A stretch of 64,000 nt of DNA from Flavobacterium sp. RSP15 (GCF_003968755.1 NZ_RYDL01000002.1:1-64000), one strand, 5' to 3'. Shown: positions 25,949-35,040, numbered from the stretch's first letter. Translations and numbers: made by a program. The notes: a model not told the origin generated them from the sequence alone.

Positions 25949-27706
25949 ATGAATGTACAAATTTGGACCTACATCATAGTAGGTATATCATTTGCGCTTT
26001 ACATTGGCATAGCCATTTGGAGCAGAGCAGGCTCTACTAAAGAATTTTACATTGCAGGAGGAGGGGTTTCCCCTTTGGCTAACGGAATGGCTACTGCGGC
26101 TGACTGGATGAGTGCCGCCTCTTTTATATCCATGGCCGGAATTATTTCTTTTTCAGGATATGACGGCGCCGTTTACCTGATGGGGTGGACGGGTGGCTAT
26201 GTGCTATTGGCATTATTACTGGCTCCTTATCTGAGAAAATTCGGGAAATTTACAGTACCTGATTTTATCGGGGAACGCTATTATTCGAATACCGCCCGGA
26301 CGGTAGCCGTAATTTGTGCTTTAATCGTGTCTTTTACTTATGTAGCCGGACAAATGAGAGGCGTTGGAGTAGTTTTCTCCCGATTTCTCGAAGTTGAAAT
26401 TGACACTGGCGTTATAATTGGAATGGTAATCGTTTTATTTTATGCTGTTTTGGGTGGGATGAAAGGAATTACGTATACTCAAGTTGCGCAATATTGCGTT
26501 TTGATCTTTGCTTTCATGGTGCCTGCTATTTTCATATCGATTCAAATGACAGGAAATGCAATTCCGCAATTAGGAATGGGAGGAACTATTAATGACGGAT
26601 CAGGCACTTATTTACTGGACAAATTAAACGGCCTCTCTACTGAATTGGGTTTTGCGGAATACACCAGCGGAACGAAATCAGTGATTGATATTTTTGCAAT
26701 CACACTAGCATTAATGGCTGGAACAGCAGGTTTGCCGCATGTTATTGTGCGTTTCTTTACTGTAAAAAATGTAAAGGATGCCAGAAAATCAGCAGGTCTA
26801 GCCTTGCTACTCATTGCAATATTGTATACCACCGCACCAGCAATTTCTGTTTTTGCTAAAACTAATTTATTAGAAACCGTAAACAATAAAGAATATGCCA
26901 GTATGCCGGAATGGTTTAGCAATTGGGAAAAAACAGGTTTATTAATATTTGATGATAAAAATGGAGATGGAGTAATTCAGTACTATAATGATCAATCAAA
27001 AGATCTTGTTTTTCTGGCCACTGCCGACGCAAAAGGCTTAAAGGGAAGTGAGCTAAAAATTGATAATGACATTATGGTATTGGCAAATCCGGAAATTGCC
27101 AATTTACCGGATTGGGTTATTGCTCTGGTTGCGGCGGGTGCTTTGGCCGCAGCCTTATCAACGGCTGCAGGTTTATTATTGGTTATTTCATCCTCGATTT
27201 CACATGATTTGATCAAGAAAATGATCAACCCTAACATCTCAGAAAAAGCCGAATTATGGGCAGCCAGGGGAGCTGCAACCGTAGCAGTAGTTATTGCAGG
27301 TTATTTTGGAATACATCCACCCGGATTCGTCGCAGCCGTCGTTGCATTAGCCTTTGGCTTAGCTGCAGCCTCCTTTTTTCCAGCTATTATTCTGGGTATT
27401 TTTCACAAAAAAATGAACAAAGAGGGCGCTATTGGAGGAATGATAGTAGGAATGCTTTTGATGCTTTTTTATATGCTGAAATTCAAATTTGGAATTTTCG
27501 ATGGCGGACAAGACGCTGTTTCCGGATTAAAAGACGGCTGGTGGTTTGGCATTTCTCCAGAGGGTTTTGGTACAATCGCTATGTTAGCCAATTTCATTGT
27601 TGCTTTTATTATCAATAGTTTTACACCGGAGCCACCCTTGGAAGTTCAGGAAATTGTAGAAAACATCCGAATTCCTTCAGGTGTTGGTGAAGCCTCCTCA
27701 CATTAA
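25949..27706 (+). CDS. Sodium:solute symporter, VC_2705 subfamily (acetate/propionate-type permease)
   Basis: A 585-residue SSS-family symporter with about 13 membrane helices, related to the ActP acetate permease. Characteristic segments are FYIAGGGVSPLANGMATAADWMSAASFI near the start, AGTAGLPHVIVRFFTV in the middle and ALAAALSTAAGLLLVISSS. An extramembrane loop at about 325-390 carries an EF-hand-like sequence, DKNGDGVIQYYN (336-347), unusual in a transporter. Co-location with two acyl-CoA synthetases points to short-chain carboxylates as cargo (inference). It ends with a strong terminator, so it closes the porin-DUF4212-symporter unit. Confidence 0.9.
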   Translation: MNVQIWTYIIVGISFALYIGIAIWSRAGSTKEFYIAGGGVSPLANGMATAADWMSAASFISMAGIISFSGYDGAVYLMGWTGGYVLLALLLAPYLRKFGKFTVPDFIGERYYSNTARTVAVICALIVSFTYVAGQMRGVGVVFSRFLEVEIDTGVIIGMVIVLFYAVLGGMKGITYTQVAQYCVLIFAFMVPAIFISIQMTGNAIPQLGMGGTINDGSGTYLLDKLNGLSTELGFAEYTSGTKSVIDIFAITLALMAGTAGLPHVIVRFFTVKNVKDARKSAGLALLLIAILYTTAPAISVFAKTNLLETVNNKEYASMPEWFSNWEKTGLLIFDDKNGDGVIQYYNDQSKDLVFLATADAKGLKGSELKIDNDIMVLANPEIANLPDWVIALVAAGALAAALSTAAGLLLVISSSISHDLIKKMINPNISEKAELWAARGAATVAVVIAGYFGIHPPGFVAAVVALAFGLAAASFFPAIILGIFHKKMNKEGAIGGMIVGMLLMLFYMLKFKFGIFDGGQDAVSGLKDGWWFGISPEGFGTIAMLANFIVAFIINSFTPEPPLEVQEIVENIRIPSGVGEASSH

Positions 27707-27725
27707 AACCAATTTTAACACCAAT

Positions 27726-27761
27726 AAAAAGCGCTTTTCTTCGGATAGAATAGCGCTTTTT
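27726..27761 (+). terminator. Terminator after the symporter gene
   Basis: AAAAAGCGCT (27726-27735) / AGCGCTTTTT (27752-27761), a 10-bp stem ending in a T run, 19 bases after the stop. Confidence 0.85.
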
Positions 27762-27967
27762 ATTTACTACCAAAGATATTTTTGTCTAAAAAAAATTGCT
27801 ACAAAGAGGCAAACCCTATTTAATTTTTAACACCCAATAAACTTCTACTTTCTAAAAACTGCTTTACATAAAACTGCAATTATCTACTTATAATTAAAGC
27901 ATTCACCAATAAAAATAAATAGTGTGTAAAATAAATCTATTTTTTTAACACAATTCATTTTTAAATT

Positions 27968-28003
27968 GTTGCTAAATTACTATATTTATGCAAAATTTAT
28001 ATA
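27968..28003 (+). repeat. Second copy of the 36-base promoter-region element
   Basis: Matches 23827-23862 at 32 of 36 positions (core GCTAA-TTACTATATTT, then AAAATTTATATA). The -7 box here is TATTTATG and there is no TTG at the matching distance, so it should be a weaker promoter than the first copy. It ends one base before the ATG of the InsA-like gene. Confidence 0.6.
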
Positions 28004-28004
28004 T

Positions 28005-28424
28005 ATGGAGATTTTAAGCTGTCCTAAATGCCAAAACAATCAGATAATAAAAAGTGGCATAATCAACAGTAAACAAAGGTACTTATGCAAAAAATGCAAG
28101 TATTTTTTTACGGTAAATAAAATAGGAAAAAAGATTGATGATTACTATGTTACCAAGGCTTTACAGCTGTATCTGGAAGGACTCAGTTTTCGGGAAATAG
28201 AGCGTATTCTGGGCGTTTCACATGTTACGATCAGCAATTGGGTAAAGTCCTTTAACATCAAAAAACCTTCGCATGCAAATTACCACCCTACTTATAAGAT
28301 TTTTAGCCACTTAGAACTAGTGGAATATCTCAAAAATAAACAATTGTTATCCGGAGCAGGCATGATCATTACTGAATTGGGAGACAAGTTTATGCTCATA
28401 AAATGGGAACGATTCAAGGACTAA
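28005..28424 (+). CDS. IS1 InsA-like zinc-ribbon / helix-turn-helix protein, probable domesticated regulator
   Basis: A 139-residue protein. The N-terminus is an IS1-type zinc ribbon (C6, C9, C28, C31: CPKC then LCKKCKYFF). It is followed by a helix-turn-helix (about 45-78: LEGLSFREIERILGVSHVTISNWVKSF). The C-terminal ~55 residues do not resemble InsB or any DDE nuclease, no second orf follows, and no terminal inverted repeats flank it, so it is not an active insertion sequence. Placement inside a carboxylate uptake locus suggests a transcription factor. I chose ATG 28005 because an upstream start (27966) would put the promoter element inside the gene. Confidence 0.75.
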   Translation: MEILSCPKCQNNQIIKSGIINSKQRYLCKKCKYFFTVNKIGKKIDDYYVTKALQLYLEGLSFREIERILGVSHVTISNWVKSFNIKKPSHANYHPTYKIFSHLELVEYLKNKQLLSGAGMIITELGDKFMLIKWERFKD

Positions 28425-28526
28425 CTATATCTCTTTACATAAAAATATATCAAAATTTTTTTCTAGAATTAAATAACTCAATTTGGCACTTTATTAACCA
28501 ACCATTTAATAACCAAAATTTTATTT

Positions 28527-29906
28527 ATGAAAAAAATATTTTTTATCGCGGCACTATTATTATTGTCGCTAAAAAGTTTTTCACAAGGCTCTACTGACTA
28601 TGGCGCTGGATTGAAATTTAACCTGAACGAAGACGGTTCCAAATTCATGCGGGTAATTGCATGGAACCAGATCTGGATGCGTTCCTCTGCGATGAATCCA
28701 GGAACAATGATTGGCGGCGAAGCAACTTCAACCGCAACCGACATTGGTAATCGACGTTTGCGTTTTCTAGCTTATGCTCAAGTATCCAAAAGATACATGA
28801 TCTTAACCCATTTTGGAATCAACAACCAAACTTTTATTAACGGTGGCGCAGCAGGATCCTCAGGTACTGGTGGCTACGGTGCCGGAAAAAAACCTGGCTT
28901 ATTCTTTCATGACGCATGGAATGAATATGCAGTTGTATTACCAGAAAAAGATAAGAAATTTAGTTTTACCCTCGGAGCTGGATTGCACTACTACATGGGA
29001 TTGTCTAGACTTACGATGGCTTCAACGCTAAACTTCTTAACCATAGACGCCCCTATTTTTAACTGGCCTTTAATAGAGAACTCCGATCAGTTTGCCAGAC
29101 AAGTAGGTTTATTCGCTAAAGGAAAATACGGTAAGTTAGAATATAGAATGAGTTATAATAAACCGTATGCTACAAATTTAGTTCCTACTAATGTAACAGT
29201 GGCCGATAATGCAGTAGCGGTTGACAATAGCGGAAATACAAAATGGTCTAAAGCGGGTTATTTTGAGTATCAATTTTTAGATCAAGAAGCCAATGTATTG
29301 CCTTTTAAAGTAGGTAGCTATTTAGGAACTAAAAAAGTATTCAACATTGGTGCTGGTTTTTACACTGCACCTGATGCCACAAAAACTTCTGTAAACAGCA
29401 CGATCAACAAACATGACATCAAACTTTTCTCTGCCGATGTTTTTCTTGATATGCCTATTGGAAAAAAAGAAAACAAAATGGCCGTTACAGCGTACAGTGT
29501 ACTATATGATTATGATTTTGGTCCTAATTATTTGCGTAATGTTGGGATTATGAATATTGGCTCAGTAGATCCAAATTTCACAGGGAGTAGAGCTATAGCG
29601 GGAGCTGGAAATGCACAGCCAACGATGGGATCTGGAAATATTTGGTACACACAAGCAGGTGTTTTATTGCCATGTAAAGAAGCGAAACCTAAAATTCGTA
29701 TCCAGCCTTTCGGTGCTGTTACCTATAAAAACTTTGATGCTTTGGAACAATCAAGCACACAGTTTGATGTAGGATCTAACTTTTTCATAGATGGACACCA
29801 TGCCAAAATAACGGCACAATATTCAACTAGACCCGTATACACCTCTCTAACAAACCGCTCAGGATCATTAGGAGACTTCATAGTACAACTTCAAATTTAT
29901 CTATAA
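28527..29906 (+). CDS. Outer-membrane beta-barrel porin, second paralogue
   Basis: A 459-residue exported barrel protein with signal peptide (cut near SFSQ, about residue 20). It has the same opening DYGAG-KF-LNE-G-K--RVI-W-QIW as the 24391 porin and a final beta-strand ending LQIYL. It is about 45 residues longer, mostly through loop insertions (for example the Gly-rich stretch near residue 110-125 and a segment around 350-375), so it may have a different pore selectivity. It sits 22 bases before an MFS carrier, repeating the porin-plus-transporter pattern of the upstream unit. Confidence 0.8.
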   Translation: MKKIFFIAALLLLSLKSFSQGSTDYGAGLKFNLNEDGSKFMRVIAWNQIWMRSSAMNPGTMIGGEATSTATDIGNRRLRFLAYAQVSKRYMILTHFGINNQTFINGGAAGSSGTGGYGAGKKPGLFFHDAWNEYAVVLPEKDKKFSFTLGAGLHYYMGLSRLTMASTLNFLTIDAPIFNWPLIENSDQFARQVGLFAKGKYGKLEYRMSYNKPYATNLVPTNVTVADNAVAVDNSGNTKWSKAGYFEYQFLDQEANVLPFKVGSYLGTKKVFNIGAGFYTAPDATKTSVNSTINKHDIKLFSADVFLDMPIGKKENKMAVTAYSVLYDYDFGPNYLRNVGIMNIGSVDPNFTGSRAIAGAGNAQPTMGSGNIWYTQAGVLLPCKEAKPKIRIQPFGAVTYKNFDALEQSSTQFDVGSNFFIDGHHAKITAQYSTRPVYTSLTNRSGSLGDFIVQLQIYL

Positions 29907-29928
29907 TCAATTTTAAAAATAACAATAC

Positions 29929-31464
29929 ATGAAAGAAAAATCAACAAAAGGAATTTGGAAAGTTATTTCCGCATCCTCAATGGGTACCATGATCGAATGG
30001 TATGACTTTTACATCTTTGGAAGTTTAGCAGTTGTAATTTCAACTAAATTTTTCCCTTCGGATAATCCAACAGCTGCTTTCCTGTCAACTTTGGCAACAT
30101 TTGCAGCAGGGTTTGTAGTTAGACCATTTGGAGCCCTTTTCTTTGGAAGATTAGGAGATTTAATTGGGCGGAAATACACCTTCATGGTTACTTTACTTTT
30201 AATGGGTGGTGCTACCTTCTTGATAGGTTGTATTCCGAGTTATGAAACCATTGGATTTATGGCTCCTTTATTAGTATTAATTCTTCGTTTATTACAAGGT
30301 CTTGCTTTGGGTGGTGAATATGGCGGAGCCGCGACATACGTAGCAGAGCATGCCCCTGTAGGACAAAGAGGCTACTGGACTTCGTGGATTCAAACTACGG
30401 CAACAGTGGGTTTATTCATCTCTTTGATGGTGATTTTAGCCACCCGAAATATCCTTACGCCAGAGCAATTTGACGAATGGGGATGGAGAGTTCCGTTCTG
30501 GGTATCTATCATCATGGTTGGCGTTTCTTATTTAATTAGAAAAAATATGGATGAATCTCCTGTTTTTGCTAAAGCAAAAGCGGAAGGAAAAACTAGTACC
30601 AATCCATTGAAAGAAAGTTTTGGAAATCGTTACAATTTGAAATTTGTTTTATTAGCTTTATTTGGAGCTACTATGGGCCAAGGGGTCGTTTGGTACACCG
30701 GTCAATTCTATGCCATGAATTTCATGAAAACAGTAATGGCTATTGATTCGTCACAAGTTGACACTTTACTGGGAATTGCATTAATGCTTGGTACTCCATT
30801 TTTCATTCTTTTTGGTTGGTTAAGTGATAAAATAGGCCGAAAATACATCATGATGGGTGGGATGTTGTTAGCCATCATATTATACAGACCTATTTATAAA
30901 AGTATGTACGAAACTACCTCGATAGCCAATAAAACGGAAATGGTAGAAAAAACAACGCTAATCGCGGAGCTGAAAGAGAACAAGAAGCAAACCATGGACT
31001 CAATTTACACCACCAGTAAAGAGTATGCGGATGGAACTACTTTTCAAGAAATAAAAACCGTACATTTAGAAAACGGAATGGCGATGGTTGTAGATGGCAA
31101 ACCAAAAGTAGACACCAAAACAACAATCAAAATTACAACTGCTGACGAATGGTCGTTAATATTTCTAGTCTTCGTTCAGGTCATATTTGTTACAATGGTA
31201 TATGGTCCAATTGCGGCTTTCCTTGTAGAGATGTTCCCTGTAAAAATTAGATATACGTCTATGTCGTTGCCATACCACGTAGGAAATGGAATTTTTGGAG
31301 GACTGCTTCCTGCCATTTCAACCTATTTTGTTATAAATGCAAAAGAAGGCGGGAATCCGGAATTTTACCTCGAAGGACTTTGGTATCCAATTGTTATTGC
31401 TGCTATCAGCTTTGTAATTGGAATGGTTTACATTAAAAATAAAGACAAAAACGCTCACATTTAA
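29929..31464 (+). CDS. MFS transporter, metabolite:H+ symporter (MHS) type
   Basis: A 511-residue 12-helix carrier. Family signatures are EWYDFYIFGSLA in helix 1, RPFGALFFGRLGDLIGRKYT (loop 2-3 signature), LQGLALGGEYGGAATYVAEHAP, and WLSDKIGRKY in the second half. MHS members (KgtP, ShiA, ProP) move organic acids or betaines with protons. About 80 hydrophilic residues (roughly 325-405) are inserted between helices in the C-terminal half; members are otherwise near 430-440 residues. It follows the second porin and precedes small membrane proteins and the sensor kinase; a carboxylate is the likely cargo by context. Confidence 0.88.
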   Translation: MKEKSTKGIWKVISASSMGTMIEWYDFYIFGSLAVVISTKFFPSDNPTAAFLSTLATFAAGFVVRPFGALFFGRLGDLIGRKYTFMVTLLLMGGATFLIGCIPSYETIGFMAPLLVLILRLLQGLALGGEYGGAATYVAEHAPVGQRGYWTSWIQTTATVGLFISLMVILATRNILTPEQFDEWGWRVPFWVSIIMVGVSYLIRKNMDESPVFAKAKAEGKTSTNPLKESFGNRYNLKFVLLALFGATMGQGVVWYTGQFYAMNFMKTVMAIDSSQVDTLLGIALMLGTPFFILFGWLSDKIGRKYIMMGGMLLAIILYRPIYKSMYETTSIANKTEMVEKTTLIAELKENKKQTMDSIYTTSKEYADGTTFQEIKTVHLENGMAMVVDGKPKVDTKTTIKITTADEWSLIFLVFVQVIFVTMVYGPIAAFLVEMFPVKIRYTSMSLPYHVGNGIFGGLLPAISTYFVINAKEGGNPEFYLEGLWYPIVIAAISFVIGMVYIKNKDKNAHI

Positions 31465-31475
31465 AAAACACAGCT

Positions 31476-31703
31476 ATGAATCAAATAAAAAGAATTTTAG
31501 GATTAGTTTGGATTGCATTAGCAGCTGCTGCAGCCTATTTTTGCATCTTCACTTTCGGATTGCCCAAATTTATGTCCGGTAAACAAGAGGATTTAGTATT
31601 CGGGATTATCATCCTATTCATACTCACCCCACTAATTGTTTTAGGATTGGGAACCTTTGGGTACTTCTCCTTAATGGGAGATTACGATGAAAAAAACGAT
31701 TAA
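31476..31703 (+). CDS. Small two-helix membrane protein
   Basis: A 75-residue protein with two hydrophobic segments (about 7-27 and 43-66) and a short charged C-terminus (GDYDEKND). It starts 12 bases after the MFS gene and is followed by a strong terminator, so it is co-transcribed with the carrier and may be an accessory subunit. I do not recognise a named family with certainty; similar short proteins occur beside MFS carriers in Bacteroidota. Confidence 0.65.
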   Translation: MNQIKRILGLVWIALAAAAAYFCIFTFGLPKFMSGKQEDLVFGIIILFILTPLIVLGLGTFGYFSLMGDYDEKND

Positions 31704-31720
31704 TTAAATGCATTCCTTAA

Positions 31721-31762
31721 AAACAATCTCTGCATTTTTTTGCAGAGATTGTTTATTTTTTT
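31721..31762 (+). terminator. Terminator after the MFS unit
   Basis: AAACAATCTCTGCA (31721-31734), six-T loop, TGCAGAGATTGTTT (31741-31754), then ATTTTTTT. A 14-bp perfect stem. Confidence 0.9.
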
Positions 31763-31765
31763 ACA

Positions 31766-31960
31766 ATGAAAAAAAGACATGAACAAAAGCTGGTTATACT
31801 CTCAGTGTTAATCTTATTAGCATTGAATATTCCGCTTTTGCTATTATTTGACAGTTCTAAACCTATTTTTGGTTTACCCCTAATTTACCTCTACATTTTT
31901 TCGGCATGGCTATTTTCAATCGCTATAACCTACTTAATCATAAAAAGATATTATGAATAG
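31766..31960 (+). CDS. Small two-helix membrane protein preceding the sensor kinase
   Basis: A 64-residue protein with two hydrophobic helices (about 10-27 and 36-58) and basic ends (MKKRHEQK, IIKRYYE). It overlaps the next gene by 8 bases, implying translational coupling with the symporter-kinase. It lies immediately after the terminator of the MFS unit, so any promoter must be inside that terminator region or rely on read-through. The role is unknown; the coupling suggests a partner of the sensor's transporter-like domain, as short companion proteins are for SSS carriers. Confidence 0.65.
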   Translation: MKKRHEQKLVILSVLILLALNIPLLLLFDSSKPIFGLPLIYLYIFSAWLFSIAITYLIIKRYYE

Positions 31961-34658
31961 CGTAGGGGTTTTACTGATTTTAGCGCTTTATGTCTCCATT
32001 TTATTTTACATAGCGCATTGGTCTGAAAAAAGAAGACATTCTAAATGGACTAACAATCCGTATGTCTATTCTTTTTCATTGGCAGTATATTGTACTGCTT
32101 GGACCTATTATGGCAGTATAGGAGTCGCAGCAGAAACAGGACTAGCCTATTTACCTATTTATTTAGGACCTATTATTATTATACCAACGTGGATGATCAT
32201 CCTAAAGAGAATTATCCGAATTTCGAGAGTAAATAAAATCTCCAGTATAGCAGATTTTATTTCTTTACGATACGGAAACAGTAGATTTCTTGGAGCATTA
32301 GTCACCATGGTTTGTGTTATTGGGATACTTCCTTATATTTCACTACAACTAAAATCAATTTCAGATACCTTTCATATTGTCAGCAAAACACAATCAAGCG
32401 ACAACATCTTTACGGATACAACTACATATGTGTGTCTTGCTTTGGCATTATTTGCCTCTTATTATGGAACACGCTACGTGGATGCTTCCGAAAAAAGACG
32501 TGGTATTGTAACTGCCGTAGCCATGGAATCAATCCTAAAATTAGTTTTCTTTTTAATGATTGGCATTTACGTAACCTTCTTTGTTTTTGATGGGTTTGAT
32601 GATATTTATCAAAAAGCGAGTGTCCTTGAAAATTTTGACAAAAAAAATACCATTGGCGGGATTACAAACGGAATCAACTGGTTTTTCCTTTGTGTGTTGT
32701 CTATGTTTGCCATTTTTTTATTGCCAAGACAGTTTCACACCGCCATCGTAGAAAACAATAAAGAAAGCCACATTCGAACAGCCATTTGGCTTTTTCCACT
32801 CTATCTGTTGCTTTTTAATCTTTTTGTTTTCCCAATTGCTTGGGGAGGAAACATCTTATTTGAGGGGCAAGGACTCAATTCCGATACCTATTCATTGTTA
32901 ATCCCACAATATTTCAACAACAACACCGTAATGGTTTTAGTCTTTCTGGGCGGATTTTCGGCAGCGATCTCAATGATAATCGTTTCCTCAATTGCGCTCG
33001 CCACTATGCTTAGTAACAACCTATTAATCCCTTATGGCTTTATAGGTTCACTCGAGAATGATTCCCAGAAAAAAAACAACAAACGCATCTTGATCAGTCG
33101 GAAAATAGGCATTTTTTCTCTCATTATCCTGGCGTATGCTATCTATCGAATTTTTATTCTGGACTACTCTTTGGTTTCCATAGGACTTGTCGCCTTTGTA
33201 GTAATCGCGCAATTGGCTCCTTCTTTTTTTGGTGCCATATTCTGGAAAAGAGGATCAAAAAATGGTGCTATAACAGGGATTTTATTTGGATTTATAACCT
33301 GTTTTTATACCCTTCTAGTTCCTTACGCCATTGGGATAACCGAATCAACAAGCTTATTCATTCAAGAAGGCCCTTGGGGAATTGAACTTCTAAAACCATT
33401 TCAGCTTTTCGGACTGGATTATTTAGAACCTATACCACATGCCGTTTTTTGGAGTTTATTAATCAATTTGATGAGTTATCTGGCCATTTCCGTTAGTTTT
33501 AAAGGGAATTACAGGGAACGCAATTATGCCGAAATGTTTGTAGACATCGACAAATACATTACCAATCATGAAAATGCTTTTATTTGGAAAGGAACGGCCT
33601 ATATCTCCGACATTCAAAAAGTATTGCAGCGATTTCTAGGGGAAGAAAGAACAAAACGTGCACTGACCATTTTCAATTTGAAATACAACATAGACAAAGA
33701 CATCACCACCGCCGATGCCCGATTTATAAAATTTGCTGAGAATTTATTGACGGGACACATTGGTACGGCTTCCGCCAAAATATTAATATCAAGCGTGGTC
33801 AAAGAAGACAAAATCAGTCTGCCAGAAGTGTTGCGAATTTTAGAAGAATCCAAAGAAAACATCATCATCAACAAAAAGCTGACAGACACCTCAAATGAAT
33901 TAAAAAAAATATCCGAACAACTCAAAAATGCCAATTTGGAATTAATAAACAAAGACATTCAAAAAGATGAATTTCTTGACACTGTTACCCACGAATTGAG
34001 AACGCCAATAACCGCAATTCGTGCGGCAAGCGAAATCCTTCATGATGATGACGACATTCCAGAGGAGTTGAGAAAACAGTTTTTGCAAAATATCATTTCT
34101 GAGTCCGATCGTTTGAATCGTTTAATTGATAAAATTCTGGATTTAGAAAAATTTGAAACCGGAAAACAAAAAATTTACCTCTCTAAAAACAACATTTCAA
34201 AAACAATCAAAAAAACATTGAATTCCCTCCAGCAACTCCTAAAAAACAAAAACATAAATGTTGAATTTCAGGAGGAATCAAGAGAGATCAAAGCCTTTTA
34301 TGACGAGGAACGAATCATTCAGGTGATTCACAATTTAGTATCCAATGCGATAAAATTCTGCGCTGAGACAAACGGGAAAATAGTGATTTCCATTCATGAA
34401 AACAAAGACAATATTGAAGTCAAAATACACAACAACGGCAAGGCAATTAAGAAAGAAGATTTTCAAGCTATTTTTGATAAATTTTATCAATCTCGAAACC
34501 AAAACGTAAAAAAACCAATAGGAAGCGGCTTGGGTTTAGCCATATGCAAACAAATAATAGAACATCACAAAGGTAAAATTTGGGCCGAAGACGATACCGC
34601 TGAAGGCGCCACATTCGTATTTACATTACCCAATTATAATACAACAGAAAATAATTAA
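31953..34658 (+). CDS. Sensor histidine kinase fused to a sodium:solute symporter domain (CbrA-like)
   Basis: A 901-residue membrane sensor. Residues 1 to about 510 form an SSS-type domain with 12-13 helices (YCTAWTYYGSIGVAAETGLAYLPIYLGP; ISSIADFISLRYGNS). A linker with a coiled coil follows (about 630-665), then a histidine kinase: H-box THELRTP with H680, N-box VIHNLVSNAIKF and G-box GSGLGLAICKQI. The plan matches CbrA of pseudomonads, which couples solute transport to signalling. The next gene, 2 bases on, is a receiver-only regulator. It may sense the carboxylate handled by this locus. Confidence 0.9.
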   Translation: MNSVGVLLILALYVSILFYIAHWSEKRRHSKWTNNPYVYSFSLAVYCTAWTYYGSIGVAAETGLAYLPIYLGPIIIIPTWMIILKRIIRISRVNKISSIADFISLRYGNSRFLGALVTMVCVIGILPYISLQLKSISDTFHIVSKTQSSDNIFTDTTTYVCLALALFASYYGTRYVDASEKRRGIVTAVAMESILKLVFFLMIGIYVTFFVFDGFDDIYQKASVLENFDKKNTIGGITNGINWFFLCVLSMFAIFLLPRQFHTAIVENNKESHIRTAIWLFPLYLLLFNLFVFPIAWGGNILFEGQGLNSDTYSLLIPQYFNNNTVMVLVFLGGFSAAISMIIVSSIALATMLSNNLLIPYGFIGSLENDSQKKNNKRILISRKIGIFSLIILAYAIYRIFILDYSLVSIGLVAFVVIAQLAPSFFGAIFWKRGSKNGAITGILFGFITCFYTLLVPYAIGITESTSLFIQEGPWGIELLKPFQLFGLDYLEPIPHAVFWSLLINLMSYLAISVSFKGNYRERNYAEMFVDIDKYITNHENAFIWKGTAYISDIQKVLQRFLGEERTKRALTIFNLKYNIDKDITTADARFIKFAENLLTGHIGTASAKILISSVVKEDKISLPEVLRILEESKENIIINKKLTDTSNELKKISEQLKNANLELINKDIQKDEFLDTVTHELRTPITAIRAASEILHDDDDIPEELRKQFLQNIISESDRLNRLIDKILDLEKFETGKQKIYLSKNNISKTIKKTLNSLQQLLKNKNINVEFQEESREIKAFYDEERIIQVIHNLVSNAIKFCAETNGKIVISIHENKDNIEVKIHNNGKAIKKEDFQAIFDKFYQSRNQNVKKPIGSGLGLAICKQIIEHHKGKIWAEDDTAEGATFVFTLPNYNTTENN

Positions 34659-34660
34659 AA

Positions 34661-35023
34661 ATGAAAAAAATTTTAATTGTAGATGACGAACCAAATATTG
34701 TAATGTCATTAGAGTACACTTTCAAAAAGAACAATTTTGAAGTTTTCATTGCGCGCGACGGTCAGGAAGCATTGGATATTTTAAAAAATAAACTTCCGGA
34801 TGTCATTATTCTTGATGTCATGATGCCTATGGTGGACGGGTATGCCACATTAGAGCAAATAAAAAAAGACGAACGGTTGCAGCATTGCAAAGTCATTTTC
34901 CTTTCGGCAAAAAACAAGGAAAAGGACATTGAAAAAGGCCTTTCATTAGGCGCTAATTTATATGTAGTCAAGCCTTTTTCAATCAAAAAGTTAGTCGACC
35001 AAGTTCATGAATTAATTCAATAA
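34661..35023 (+). CDS. Receiver-only response regulator (CheY-like)
   Basis: A 120-residue single receiver domain. The acidic pair is D8/D9, the phosphorylation site D52 (IILDVMMP), the switch residue S82 and the conserved lysine K104 (VVKPFS). No DNA-binding domain is attached, unlike the partner CbrB of CbrA-type kinases. It lies 2 bases after the kinase gene and 17 before prpE, so all four are likely one operon. Output must go through protein-protein contact or phosphotransfer to another protein. Length and motifs are otherwise normal. Confidence 0.92.
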   Translation: MKKILIVDDEPNIVMSLEYTFKKNNFEVFIARDGQEALDILKNKLPDVIILDVMMPMVDGYATLEQIKKDERLQHCKVIFLSAKNKEKDIEKGLSLGANLYVVKPFSIKKLVDQVHELIQ

Positions 35024-35040
35024 GAAACAAATTCAACACA

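Noticed and set aside
28483-28499. Sigma-54-like TTGGCAC upstream of the second porin
   Set aside because: The -12 element (TTGCA) is absent at the required spacing (reads TTAAC), and the first porin lacks a matching site.
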